Source: Folioceros fuciformis
Lineage: Eukaryota; Anthocerotophyta; Anthocerotopsida; Anthocerotales
Direction: 5' to 3'
DNA length: 64,000 nt
Assembly (NCBI GenBank): GCA_049999805.1
Contig: JBNGIO010006371.1
Span: 323,260 to 387,259, forward strand
The notes beneath the pieces were generated by a model. It ran no database searches, was not told the DNA's origin, and saw only the letters and a list, made by a program, of their open reading frames with translations. This document shows positions 46,608 through 57,320 of the stretch, piece after piece (position 1 is the stretch's first letter; every line of letters starts with the position of its first letter). The translations under genes were made by a program, and so were the position numbers.

Positions 46608-49600
46608 ATGCCGTGGGCAGTGACCGGGGTTTGCTGTCTTGCATTCGAATGCTCAGCTCAGAGTTTGCTCCTGCAAGGCATGGGTGTTTTGGTAAGAGCT
46701 TCCGTCCTCCGGATTTCCAGGAAGCAACCGTCGACGCACAACCAAGTCGGGAGGTGCAGCAGCACCCTTGCAGCACACCCAGCAGGTGGTGTCTGTGAGA
46801 GGAGGTTAGCACGTAATTCGGACCGTGACAGAGATGGTGCTTACGATGTGGGCGTGACGGCTGAAACAGTGCACAGACTATGTGATGAGGGGCATGTCAC
46901 GGAGGCCGTCGAGGCTTTGGAGTTTCTGGTGCACACGGGTCGTTTTGTCACCAAAGCTCTGCTTTATGCTGTGTTGAAGAAATGTGTTGTGAAGAAGGAT
47001 CTTGCTCTGGGTAGCCGTGTGCATGCCTTCACTTTGAGAAAGGGGTACCAGGCGGACACGTTCTTGTGCAACCACATCCTGCGGATGTATGCTTCTCATG
47101 GCAGGCTGCAGGACGCGATGGATGTGTTTGAAGGTGTTGCCCAACCAGATTCCTTTATGTGGTCTTCCATCATCTCTGCACATGTTCGACAAGGGCAGGA
47201 CACGCAGGCGTTACAGCTGTATCATCGGATGCGGGGGTCTGGTGTGAAGCCAGATGGCCATGTATTTGTGGCAGCACTTCAGGCCTGCATCAGAGGATTA
47301 GACCTGAAATCTGGGCAGCAGGTGCATGCTGATGTGTTGGCCAGTGGCATCAAGCCAGATTTGTTTGTATGTAACGGCTTGGTGAACATGTATGGAAAGT
47401 GTGGCAGATTGGAGAGTGCGCAGGGAGTTTTTGATGGACTTAGCAAGAAAGACGTTGTGACATGGACTGCAATGATCGCAGGATATTCCCAGCAGGGCAT
47501 GGGTCAGAAAGCCCTCACTCTCTACGCTGCAATGCAACAGGAAGGCTTTGTTGTACCCAATTCGGTGACATTCGTGTGCCTCTTGCAGGCGTGTGCTAGT
47601 GTGGGCGCCCTGGCATTGGAGAAAGGGAGGCAGCTTCATGCACAAATCAGAGAAAGAAGACAACAGGATGATGTTCCTGTAGCTAACAGTTTGATAAACA
47701 TGTATGCAAAGTGCGGCAGCTTGGAAGATGCTCAGAGAGTGTTTGATGGGCTTTGTCAAAAGGATGTAGTGACGTGGAATGCCTTGATAGCTGGGTATTC
47801 CCAGCAGGGAATGGGGCATGTAGCTCTTGGTCTGTATAGTGCTATGCAAGAAGAAGGGATTGTTGTACCTGATGCTGTGACATTTGTGTGCCTCCTACAC
47901 GCTTGTGCCAGTGTCGGAACACTGGCCTTGAAGAAGGGGGTGCAGCTTCATGAGCAAATTAAGGAACAACGACTTCAAGCTGATGTGCTTATAGCTGACA
48001 GTTTGGTGAAGATGTATGCAAAGTGTGGCAGCATGCAAGATGCACAGAGGGAGTTTGATGGACTTAGAAACAAGGATGTACTGACGTGGACTGCAATGAT
48101 AGCAGGATATTCCCAGCAGGGCATGGGGCAGGAAGCCCTTTGCCTGTACAGTGATATGCAAGAAGAAGGCGTGGCTGTCCCCAATGCAGTGACATTTGTG
48201 TGCCTCCTACAGTCATGTGCAATTTTAGGCACCCCTGCACTGGAAACAGGGGTGCGTCTCCATGCTCAAATCCAAGAACGGGGACATGAAGCTGACTTGT
48301 TTGTAGTCAGCAGTTTGGTGAACATGTATGCAAAATGCGGCAGCTTGGAATCTGCTCAAAGAGTGTTTGATGAACTAAGTGCCAAAGACGTGATAACCTG
48401 GAATGCCTTGATAGCAGGTTATTCCCAGCAGAGGATGGGGCAGGAAGCTCTTCATCTGTACAGTGCAATGCAAGACGAAGGCATGGTTTTACCTGATTCC
48501 GTAACTTTTGTGTCCCTCCTGCAGGCATGTGCGAGTGTGGGGACTGCAGCACTGGAAACGGGGAAGCAGCTTCATATGCAGATCAAGGAACAAGGGTATC
48601 ATGCTGATCTCTTTGTAGCCAGCAGTTTGGTAAACATGTATGTCAAGTGTGGCAGCTTGGAAGATGGACAGGACGTGTTTGATAGACTTGGTCACAAAAA
48701 TGTGGTGACATGGAATGCCATGATTGGAGGGTATTCTCAGCAGGGCTTGGGGCAAGAAGCCCTTCGTCTCTATGCTGCAATGCAAAGAGACGGCAGGGTT
48801 GTACCAGATTCTGTCACATTTGTGTGCCTCTTGCAGGCATGTGCAGGTCTGGGCAACCTGGCATTGGAGACAGGGAAGCAGCTTCATGCAGAAGTCAATG
48901 AACGAGGACTCCAAGCGGATCTGTTCATAGCTGATAGCTTGGTGAACATGTATGCAAAGTGTGGTAGCATGGACGGTGCTCAGAGAGTGTTCAACGCCAC
49001 TTCGCCAAAAACTGTGGTGATGTGGACTGCAATGATAGCAGGATACTCCCAGCATGGCATGGGACAGGAGGCCCTTCGTCTCTACAGTGTTATGCAAGAA
49101 GAAGGCATGGCTGTGCCCAGTTCTGTCACATTTGTGTCTCTCCTGCAGGCCTGTGCAACTGTGGGCACTGCAGCCTTGGAGGAGGGAAGAAGTCTCCACA
49201 GGCAAATCAGAGAAGGAGGACATGAAACCGATGTGTGTATAGCCAGCGGTCTGGTGAACATGTATGCAAAGTGTGGCAGCTTGGAAGATGCGCAGAGAGT
49301 GTTTGACTCACTTGGTCAAAAAAACGTGGTGACATGGAATGCTATCATATCAGGGTATGCGCAGCAGGGTATGGGGCATGAATCCCTCCATCTCTTCAGA
49401 GCTATGCAAGCTGAAGGCGTGACTGTACCCGACTCTGTGACGTTTGTGTCTCTCCTGCAGGCATGTGCAAGTGTTGGCACCCTGGAATTGGGGACTGGGA
49501 AGCAACTTCATGCACTAATCGAAGGGGGAGGACATGAAGCTGATGTGTTTGTAGCCAGCAGTCTGGTAAATATGTACGCCAAATGTGGCAGCTTGGAAGA

Positions 49601-50864
49601 TGCAGAGAGGGTATTCCACGGAACTCGTCAGAAAAATGTGGTGACTTGGAATGCCATGATAGCAGGGTATTCCCAGGAGGGCATGGTGCAGGAGGCCCTT
49701 CATCTCTACAGTGCTATGCAAGCAGAAGGCATGGCTGCTGATCCCGTGACATTCGTTTGCCTCCTGCATGCATGTGTAAGTGTAGGCTCTGCAGCATTGG
49801 AGGAGGGAAGGTGGCTTCATACGCGTATCAGACAGCAAGGACTTCAAGGTGATGTGTTCGTAGCCAGCAGTGTAGTGAACATGTATGCAAAGTGTGGCAA
49901 CTTAGAAGATGCTCAAAAAGTGTTCGCCACACTCGGTCAGAAAGACGTGGTAACGTGGAATGCGTTGATATCAGGGTATTCCCAGCAGGGTATGGGACAG
50001 GAAGCCCTTCGGCTGTACAGTGCTATGCAAGACGAAGGCACGGTTGTACCTGATTCCGTGACGTTCGTGTGCCTCTTGCAGGCATGTGCAAATGTGGCAG
50101 CCTTGGGTGTGGGAGCACAGTTGCACTCGCAGATTGTAGAGCAGGGGCTCGAAGCTGACTTGTTTGTAGCCGGCAGTTTGATCAACATGTATGGGAAGTC
50201 TGGGAGCATGATTGACGCACAGCAGGTGTTCGATGAACTGCCCGAAAGAGACATTGTAATCTGGAATGCTCTGATCGCAGGCTACACCTGTGAAGGACAC
50301 AGTAAAGTGGTCTTCGAGTTGGTCCAGAAAATGCAACAGGATGGCATGCAGCCAGACAGTATCACATTCCTCAGTGTACTGACAGTGTGCAGTCACAGAG
50401 GACTGGTGAAGGAGGGGCGGGAGCACTTCGAAGCAATGAGCAGACACCACGGCATAGTTCCCACGGAAAACCACTACACGTGCATGGTGGATCTCCTGGG
50501 CCGCGCAGGACAAGTGGATGAAGCGCTATGTATTGTAAGTAGCATGCCGTTACTGCCCAATGCTGCAATCTGGCACACACTGCTGGGGGCTTGTCGAATG
50601 TGGGGCAACGTGGAAGTCGGACTCCATGCTTTCAATGAAGCAGTGAAGCTAGACAACAAAGACCCTGCAGCATATGTATTGATGTCGAACATCTACACCA
50701 GTGCTCAGATGCAGCAGGGGGCACAAAGGATGCAGGCCAGACGAAAAAGGATCAGGGCATGGAAGCAGCCGGGCCAGAGCTGGTGGACCGACAGGGAAGG
50801 ACTGGTGCACAGTTTCTTGGTTGGGAATGAGAAGCATCCACAGCATCTAGCAATGCCTGGATAA
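46608..50864 (+). CDS. Giant PLS-class pentatricopeptide repeat protein, E1/E2 type without DYW domain
   Basis: Intronless, 1418 aa from ATG 46608. ATG 46680 (MGVLVRASVLRISRKQ) may be the true start, because it gives a better organelle presequence. The N-terminal family segment (TVHRLCDEGHVTEAVEAL) is followed by PLS triplets built of near-identical 104-residue modules (for example SLVNMYAKCGSLEDA, VVTWNALIAGYSQQGMGQEA, DSVTFVCLLQACASVG). The C-terminus has ENHYTCMVDLLGRAG, an E1 motif (AAIWHTLLGAC) and an E2 motif (AWKQPGQSWWTDREG, VHSFLVGNEKHPQ). It stops there, so no DYW deaminase. Residues 5/last of the P motifs read S/D, T/N, N/D, T/N, N/D, N/D, T/S, N/D, N/D, N/D, N/D. Under the published PPR code, T/N favours A and N/D favours U. 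Role inferred: sequence-specific organelle RNA binding, perhaps as an editing-site selector needing a DYW partner. Confidence 0.95.
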   Translation: MPWAVTGVCCLAFECSAQSLLLQGMGVLVRASVLRISRKQPSTHNQVGRCSSTLAAHPAGGVCERRLARNSDRDRDGAYDVGVTAETVHRLCDEGHVTEAVEALEFLVHTGRFVTKALLYAVLKKCVVKKDLALGSRVHAFTLRKGYQADTFLCNHILRMYASHGRLQDAMDVFEGVAQPDSFMWSSIISAHVRQGQDTQALQLYHRMRGSGVKPDGHVFVAALQACIRGLDLKSGQQVHADVLASGIKPDLFVCNGLVNMYGKCGRLESAQGVFDGLSKKDVVTWTAMIAGYSQQGMGQKALTLYAAMQQEGFVVPNSVTFVCLLQACASVGALALEKGRQLHAQIRERRQQDDVPVANSLINMYAKCGSLEDAQRVFDGLCQKDVVTWNALIAGYSQQGMGHVALGLYSAMQEEGIVVPDAVTFVCLLHACASVGTLALKKGVQLHEQIKEQRLQADVLIADSLVKMYAKCGSMQDAQREFDGLRNKDVLTWTAMIAGYSQQGMGQEALCLYSDMQEEGVAVPNAVTFVCLLQSCAILGTPALETGVRLHAQIQERGHEADLFVVSSLVNMYAKCGSLESAQRVFDELSAKDVITWNALIAGYSQQRMGQEALHLYSAMQDEGMVLPDSVTFVSLLQACASVGTAALETGKQLHMQIKEQGYHADLFVASSLVNMYVKCGSLEDGQDVFDRLGHKNVVTWNAMIGGYSQQGLGQEALRLYAAMQRDGRVVPDSVTFVCLLQACAGLGNLALETGKQLHAEVNERGLQADLFIADSLVNMYAKCGSMDGAQRVFNATSPKTVVMWTAMIAGYSQHGMGQEALRLYSVMQEEGMAVPSSVTFVSLLQACATVGTAALEEGRSLHRQIREGGHETDVCIASGLVNMYAKCGSLEDAQRVFDSLGQKNVVTWNAIISGYAQQGMGHESLHLFRAMQAEGVTVPDSVTFVSLLQACASVGTLELGTGKQLHALIEGGGHEADVFVASSLVNMYAKCGSLEDAERVFHGTRQKNVVTWNAMIAGYSQEGMVQEALHLYSAMQAEGMAADPVTFVCLLHACVSVGSAALEEGRWLHTRIRQQGLQGDVFVASSVVNMYAKCGNLEDAQKVFATLGQKDVVTWNALISGYSQQGMGQEALRLYSAMQDEGTVVPDSVTFVCLLQACANVAALGVGAQLHSQIVEQGLEADLFVAGSLINMYGKSGSMIDAQQVFDELPERDIVIWNALIAGYTCEGHSKVVFELVQKMQQDGMQPDSITFLSVLTVCSHRGLVKEGREHFEAMSRHHGIVPTENHYTCMVDLLGRAGQVDEALCIVSSMPLLPNAAIWHTLLGACRMWGNVEVGLHAFNEAVKLDNKDPAAYVLMSNIYTSAQMQQGAQRMQARRKRIRAWKQPGQSWWTDREGLVHSFLVGNEKHPQHLAMPG
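47389..50187 (+). repeat. 312-bp coding module array inside PPR gene 2
   Basis: The landmark tgtatg (in MYAKCG) recurs at 47389, 47701, 48013, 48325, 48637, 48949, 49261 and 49573, always 312 bp apart, then at 49882 (309) and 50188 (306). One unit is a full P-L-S triplet of 104 codons. Confidence 0.95.
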
Positions 50865-51489
50865 AAGCGTGTTTAAAAGTGTGTTCCAAAACGAAGAAAG
50901 AAGGATAACAAGGTTGATTAAGCAGGGCCTCACCTCAAGGTCCCAAGTAAGCTTTTGCAAGGACTAATTAGCTGATATCCTAGGTGGAGTCTTAATCTGT
51001 CTGATATAGCGGTGGGGTCGTATGACATTACGTGAAAAGTATGAGAATGGCAAAGGTGCGTTGAGCTGGGAGATGTTCAAGCCTTATGTTCCAAGGAAGA
51101 CGCTCATAGTTTACCAGTATGAGAGGGTTTTAGACACTTTAGAATGTAGAAATTAGTAGAAGTGTACTACCGCTCACTGAGAGAAAAGGACAAATTAAAA
51201 GGGGAAAGACACAATGAATTGGAAGATATACACATTATGAAATCAACGTTTTCAAACGTATATACGTATTGATCCTCCACGTCTGGAAACCCAGAAGATA
51301 ACAAGCACCAACGCAAGCAAAGTTCCATCATAAGACAGACGTTGGGAACACCAAGACGCAGATAACAGAACCAGTCAACACGATGTCAGGAGTGCATGGA
51401 GGGCCTCCCTCCTCCACAAAAAACATGCATACACTAAACACAAAAGGAGACACGTGCTGCCTTTGCTCCTGAGAAGATTTGCCCGAAAC
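50865..51489. other. 3' flanks of convergent PPR and NBR1 genes
   Basis: 625 bp between two convergent stop codons. AT-rich, no recognised feature. Confidence 0.55.
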
Positions 51490-54389
51490 TCAAACGAACT
51501 GGACTTTAGGCTTCACGTCCGCATACATCTGTACAAGCTCCTTCACGACTCGCTTCACACTGCCATTGTTCTTGAACATCAAACGGCGATTCTCTTCCAA
51601 GTTCGAGAAACCCTTCACAGCAAGAGCGAAAGACGGACTGTCAGAAACGAGCTCTGATGCTGCCACAAGGAACAAATGGAAGTGACAACTTTGAGCCTAG
51701 CAGCATACCATCTCTTCCAACTCTTCCATGATAGGGTCCCAATCTGCCGCTGACACGAGATCATCCACAGTGCGCTGAAGATCGAAACCATTGCTCTCCA
51801 GCAAATACTTGTTCAAGGATTTCTCACGGAAGCCCATGGACTCTAACTTCAACAACAGACTGTCGAGTTCACCGAGTTCTTTGTCGAGTTCACTCACTTC
51901 ACCTTCGAAGTTCTCCGTCGACACGGATTGGGAAGATGCTGGAATGGAAGATGCACTGTTCCCTACAGGCATTTCAACCACAGAGAACCCTTCTACCTCG
52001 GTGTTCTCAGCCAACGGCACCTCACCAGGAGCAACCTCGTCCGGAAGAGCGGTGACCGGAGAAGGAACATTCGCAGGTACAATATCTACAAAGCCAGACT
52101 GTTCCTTCTCAAGACTGACCAAGCCAGTGACAGGCGGCTCCTTAATACCTGCAAGATCCTTCTCATCTTCAACCTTACCATCATCCTCCTTAGACAGTGA
52201 GACTTCGGTTTGGTCGGGTGAAGAGATACTTTCCGCATCTTTGGATGCTGAAGAGCTACTTTCCATATCTATGGATGCTGCAAGCTGAGGTGACTGCTCG
52301 CCTTTAGGAACCACCTGCAAAAGCAGGGACAGATACAGATTAAGAACAAAAGAAATACAATCAGATTCCACCTCGCATAATTCCCCACTCCTACAACACG
52401 ACCATCGAACATACTTGAATCAGAACCCACACGCGATGACCAAACTTTGGACCGTTAGGGGCCTGCAGACGCCAGTGAGATATGTAACGGCCAGGCCTTT
52501 CTGGGGCCACAAGATCAATGGGAGCATCTAACTCCGCTTCTGGGACCAGACCTCCTTCCGGCATCTGCAAAACTCGATGGTGAACCGACTGCTTAAAATG
52601 CCATCGCGGCTAAGAAAGCTTTACTTTCAGAACAATGAAGTTGTGTGCGTCTCTACCTGCAAGGGAGTCACTGACGTACCACCCAATGCATCTCCTCCAA
52701 CATGTACCAGCTGGGTATTGTGCGGCCACGGCACAGACCCACTGTTGCGCAACCGCCAAATCTTCGTGAAGTGTGTTCCTGGAGCAAACTCTGTTCCATC
52801 GAAGATACTAACATCTTGCACGAAGCGAGCATCCGGCTTTGCCACACCAGAAGAAACAGAGCGGCAGCTTGCCCTTACACCAAATTGGGGGCCACGGAAG
52901 GAGGGCATCGCATGCTGGAATGGCCGAGAGAAGGAACCCTGGAATGTTGGGTAGCGGTAAGGCCTCGCCATGGATGATTCGGCTGGTCCAGGGTAATACG
53001 GTCTTCCATAAGAAGCGGAAGGTGGGGGGTGACACACTGGACGTCCCTTCCTCAAGCGAGGTACATCAATTCGCTCGTACTCTCCATCGTCCACAGTCTC
53101 TTTGTAGCAAGAGAGACACAAGTCGTAATCAAACCTCCTGCAGCCAGACTCGACCGTCAAAAGCCGATGACATATTTAAGAGTGCACAGCAAGAATCACA
53201 TATTTAAGAGTGCATAGCAATAAGTAAAGACATGGCAACAGCACGTACTTCAGAGATATGAACCGGGATCCAGGTATGGGCGCTATCCCACAGCCATCGC
53301 ACTTGACTCCGTGGTGCAATACCTGACTGGGATGCTCCACGCTAGAGGGCTTGTCCTTCTGCAAGGGTTCGTATCCACCATATCCCACGTTGGGGTACTG
53401 TAGCCTAGAAAACAATGATCCGCGCACGGTGTGCAAATCCACGTCCACATCGGGACGCGGCTCACCACTCTGTGAGTAAGCAGCTGTCGGCGGAACCGAA
53501 GGCTCCTTCTCAGACTGCTTATCACTGCTACTCACGTTCTTCTCACTGTTCCTCGCGTTCTCTGAGCTGGGACTGACGAGTACCTGATTAGCCTTCAGAG
53601 ACTTGACAACCCGCTCAAGGGTCCTAATGACAACTGGAGTAAGCTCTCTTCCTGCCTTTTTCACCGCAGCCTCACATTCTGGCACCAGCTGCTTCACACC
53701 TTCTGCTGCGGGGCTCAACGCCCGCAGCGAATACTCCCAGCCCCGCAGCGAACGCTCCAAAATATCGGCTGCTGTCTCACCCGAAACTATCCCTGTGGGA
53801 CCGACGAGTAACTCCAGGAGATGGCGGTACTCCTCCACATCAGTCTTTCCAGTTGGAGGAGGAACTTGTCCATCTGATGCCTTCGCCTGAGCAGCAGACC
53901 CCGGAGAGGAGGAAGAAGATGAAGCGGCCAGAGACGCCGCAGGCGTGGCAGGGGCCGGCGAAACTGACGGGGCAGCTGCCGGAATCACCACAGGGCCAGA
54001 AGCCGTATGACTCACAGCCAAGTGCAGCGGGTTAAGCTTCTGAGAGAAGCACGCATCCTTCAACTCTTCGGTAGAGTCCATGTCCATAAACTCCCCATCT
54101 TCGTCCTTATATGCTATTGCAATCTTCTGGGACGCAGGGATGTTGAAGAGATCCCGCACCTTTCGCTCCAAGTCCGAAAACGCCGGAACCTCAGCCGTAG
54201 GTAGGGTGACGCGGCGAGCACGGCCATTGTAATGTATCTGACAACCACCACCACACCACATCACTTCAGATCAGAGAACCTCAAGAGCAACACATTGGCG
54301 GTAGCACCCGTCACGGCTGCCATGCGCAAAACAAAGTTCTTCGAACCCCTGAAAGCCACTACCTTGAAGGTAAACCCTGCAGCAGCCAT
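51490..54389 (-). CDS. NBR1: NBR1 selective autophagy cargo receptor
   Basis: Six exons on the minus strand: 54389-54363, 54237-53249, 53137-52657, 52564-52415, 52314-51709, 51612-51490. All are GT-AG with consistent phases, giving 791 aa (Arabidopsis NBR1 is ~700). Domain order is that of plant NBR1. An N-terminal PB1 domain (FTFKIHYNGRARRVTLP, YKDEDGEFMDMD) serves oligomerisation. A ZZ zinc finger lies at ~318-365 (VKCDGCGIAPIPGSRF, YDLCLSCY). The four-tryptophan domain spans ~435-550 (FTKIWRLRNSGSVPWP, PGRYISHWRL, GHRVWVLIQ). The first UBA is at ~702-740. The LIR core WDPI at 741-744 binds ATG8. The second UBA spans ~745-785 (MGFSNLEENRRLMFKNNGS). Known: it carries ubiquitinated and aggregated cargo to autophagosomes and acts in heat-stress memory and antiviral autophagy. 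The nine-codon first exon (MAAAGFTFK) is short but restores the first PB1 strand. Confidence 0.95.
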
Positions 54390-54871
54390 GATGATCACAA
54401 CGTAACTTGCGCCCCCTCAACAGCAACTACCTGCCACAGACAAACCGCAATGAGACCAGGAGCCATCTACACAGCACTCCAAATCAGATACGTCCTACCA
54501 CTCCGACAAACCCTGACACACCAATTGCCCTGCTCCGCAACGATTGAAAACATAGAATTACAACGAACACCTAGACCATGCAATCCGTTGCAACATCAGT
54601 TTCCAGAATCCAAACGTTCCAACTCTACCCACACAGCATGCACCCATCATGTAACTCACCACTGCAAACTAACAGGCAGGACTGTACAAGAAAACACAGG
54701 CGTTCCGGTTAGCCGCAAGAATCGTTCACGAAAAACGGCTCGGATGCACAAGCCCGCTGGCTGTGCAAACGTAAAGAAGAATTGACAGAAGAAGGCGGAG
54801 AGGAGGAGATGGGTGTCGCGTTCCCGTGAGCCGCGATGTCGGAAGTGAAAATACCCGCGCGCAGGGGCCTC

Positions 54872-54877
54872 TTTATA
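54872..54877 (-). promoter_or_regulatory. TATA box upstream of NBR1
   Basis: Minus strand AGTATAAAGAGG about 480 bp before ATG 54389. The long distance would imply a long or intron-containing 5' leader. Confidence 0.4.
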
Positions 54878-55904
54878 CTCCCCGCAAAACCCTCTCGGTC
54901 ACGCTTTCCCTTACTCTACCCGACGCCACGTCCACAGCATGGTTTTCACCCAACTACAAGAAGTTGTCCTGGCGCTTTCGTCGCGTTATTACTTTCCTGC
55001 AAGTAACGGGCCGGGCGGCATGGAACCAGATTTTCAGTATCAGCAATGTCGCAGTTCCCATCTCACGGATCTTCCAGAAAGCTCTACCATGCGAGGTTTC
55101 CAAGCTCTGGAGCTCGGCCGAGCATCTGGACAGGGCTTTGTCCCGATGGAATGTCCCTCTCTCTCCTTCCTTCCTACGAGAGCTGTGAGATTCCAAACTA
55201 GAGCGGCCAACAACGGCATCTTTCTCTCAACAGAAAGTAGGAACTAGAGTTCGCATTGAAGGGGTGGAGTAAAAGCTCTCCGCTTGCTTTGCCGCATAAA
55301 CATTGAAACTCAACCTGGTGCGAAAACAGGAAGAGTTTGCAACTCCCAATGACATGGAGCCAGCCAACTCCTGCAAGCTTTGATGCCGACTCCAAGCACC
55401 TTGCCTTTTGGCAGATGTGGAAAGGGGGATTGATGAGGTAGGTCCTTGTGGCAAACACCCGACTTCACCAGCTTTACGATGGCTGCATGGTTCTCAAGGC
55501 GGAATCAACATGAAGGGCCTCTCTCCACAAATGAATCCCCAACCCTCTCTCATGAAGCATGCATTTTTTTTTTTCTTCCATTAGGCTTCTCAACTTCCTC
55601 TATGGCATGCAACGAACTATGAGTTGTCTTCAAATGCCATGTTCTTACAAAAGCTCTTAAATTGAGAAGAAATGTACTCTCCTCCATTATTACTCCTAAG
55701 ATTGTTCAAACAAAAGCTCTTAAATTAAGAAAAAATGTACTCTCCTCCATTGTTACTCCCGAGAGTCTTCAACCATTCTTCCCTAAAGGAAACAAACCTA
55801 GCAAGGCCTCCATCCATAGCTTAAACATTTTGAGTAACTCAATTGGGGTCTACTACTCAAACAATGAGAATGGAACTTTAAACATAAAGCTGGGAGGCTA
55901 CTTT

Positions 55905-56455
55905 CTCTCCTAGCTAGTAGCTAAGTGTGCCAATTGTTGAAGAGGTACCTTTCTCTCCTAGCCAGTGGCTAAGTGTGCCAATTGTTCAACAGGGGTCTTT
56001 CTCTCCTAGCCTCTGGCTAAGTGTGCCAAATGTTCAATAGGGTCCTTTCTCTTCTAGCCAGTGGCTAAGTGCGTCAATGTGTGCCAATTGTTCAAAAAGG
56101 TCCTTTCTCTCCTCGCTAGTGGCTAAGTGTGCCAATTGTTCAACAAGGTTCTTTCTCTCCTAGCTAGTGGCTAAGTGTGCCAATTATTCAACAGGGTCCT
56201 TTCTCTCCTAACTAGTGGCTAAGTGTGCCAATTGTTCAACAAGGTCCTTTCTCTCCTAGCNNNNNNNNNNAGTGGCTAAGTGTGCCAATTGTTCAACAAG
56301 GTCCTTTCTCTCCTAGCCAGTGGCTAAGTGTGCCAATTGTTCAACAGGATCCTTTCTCTCCTAGCTAGTGGCTAAGTGTGCCAATTGTTCAACAGGATCC
56401 TTTCTCTCCTAGCCAGTGGCTAAGTGTGCCAATTGTTCAACAAGGGCCTGTTGTG
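55905..56455. repeat. 48-bp minisatellite with 10-N gap
   Basis: About eleven copies of ggtcctttctctcctagcca followed by gtggctaagtgtgccaattg and ttcaacaa. For example agtggct at 56166 and 56214 is 48 bp apart. The gap at 56261-56270 is inside the array. Confidence 0.95.
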
Positions 56456-57320
56456 GAATGATGCATTAGGCTCCCTTCTCTTCAAGCTTAAAAGACTTGC
56501 ACATAGTCTTGCTAATCTCAATCCGAATAGGAACCAACATATACCATCGGTCCTAAGGTAGTGTCTAAGCGCGCTAACTATGTGAGAGGGTATGTGGAAG
56601 GATGCGTAGGGCTCCCTTCTCCTTAAGCTTAAGAGAATTGAGTGAAGTCTTGCCAATCACATCTTCCTACACTTCAAATCAAGAGCAAAAGAATGAGATA
56701 GTACACTACAAACCAACCTTGCCTCCATGTTTCTACATAGGAACCTACCTAAAATGAAGAGGTAGGCTTCTTCTATCCTAGATAGTGTGGAAGGATGCAA
56801 ACTCTTTAAGAAGCATATTAGGGGAGGATGCATTGGGCTTCCACATACTTAAGTATGATGGACTCATAAACAATCTTTCCGGTCGCATTTTGTGCACCTC
56901 AAGTGAAGAGCATGACTTAGAATGCTGCAAACCAACTTCACGTGCGCTGGACCAAGCTCACTTGCTCTTTGTGGAGACCGATAAGAGGACAACGTAACTC
57001 TTTTTCTTAGAGCGAAATACCATTGCAGTACATCAATCCAGGTGAGTTATGGTGTAATTCCAGACCTGGTTTGCAGCAAAGAGATTCCGCTTCCAATTTT
57101 TGAACCCCCCTTCCAACACAGTGAGAGCTCCGTACCCATGTACACACAGGGAAGGCTGCAGGATGACACTTGTCTACATAGAGACGTGGCAAACTGCTGG
57201 AAGGAGGGACTGATGTGTCTGCTTTTGTGGTATAAGCTGATTTGCTATGGCAGCACAACAAAAAAATATCTGTATTCTGTTTTGTTCTATCCTGTCTACG
57301 AGTACGGTGCAGACAGGTGT

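Larger units (their letters stand above)
54390..57320. other. Intergenic region with a 48-bp minisatellite
   Basis: 54.4-54.9 kb is the NBR1 leader and promoter side. 54.9-55.5 kb has short frames only. 55.6-56.7 kb is repeat-rich. The last ~300 bp before 57321 are the pectin methylesterase 3' flank. No further gene. Confidence 0.55.

Noticed and set aside
48489-49223. 244-codon antisense frame in PPR gene 2
   Set aside because: Repeats with the 312-bp period and translates to nothing known. It is a by-product of the module array.
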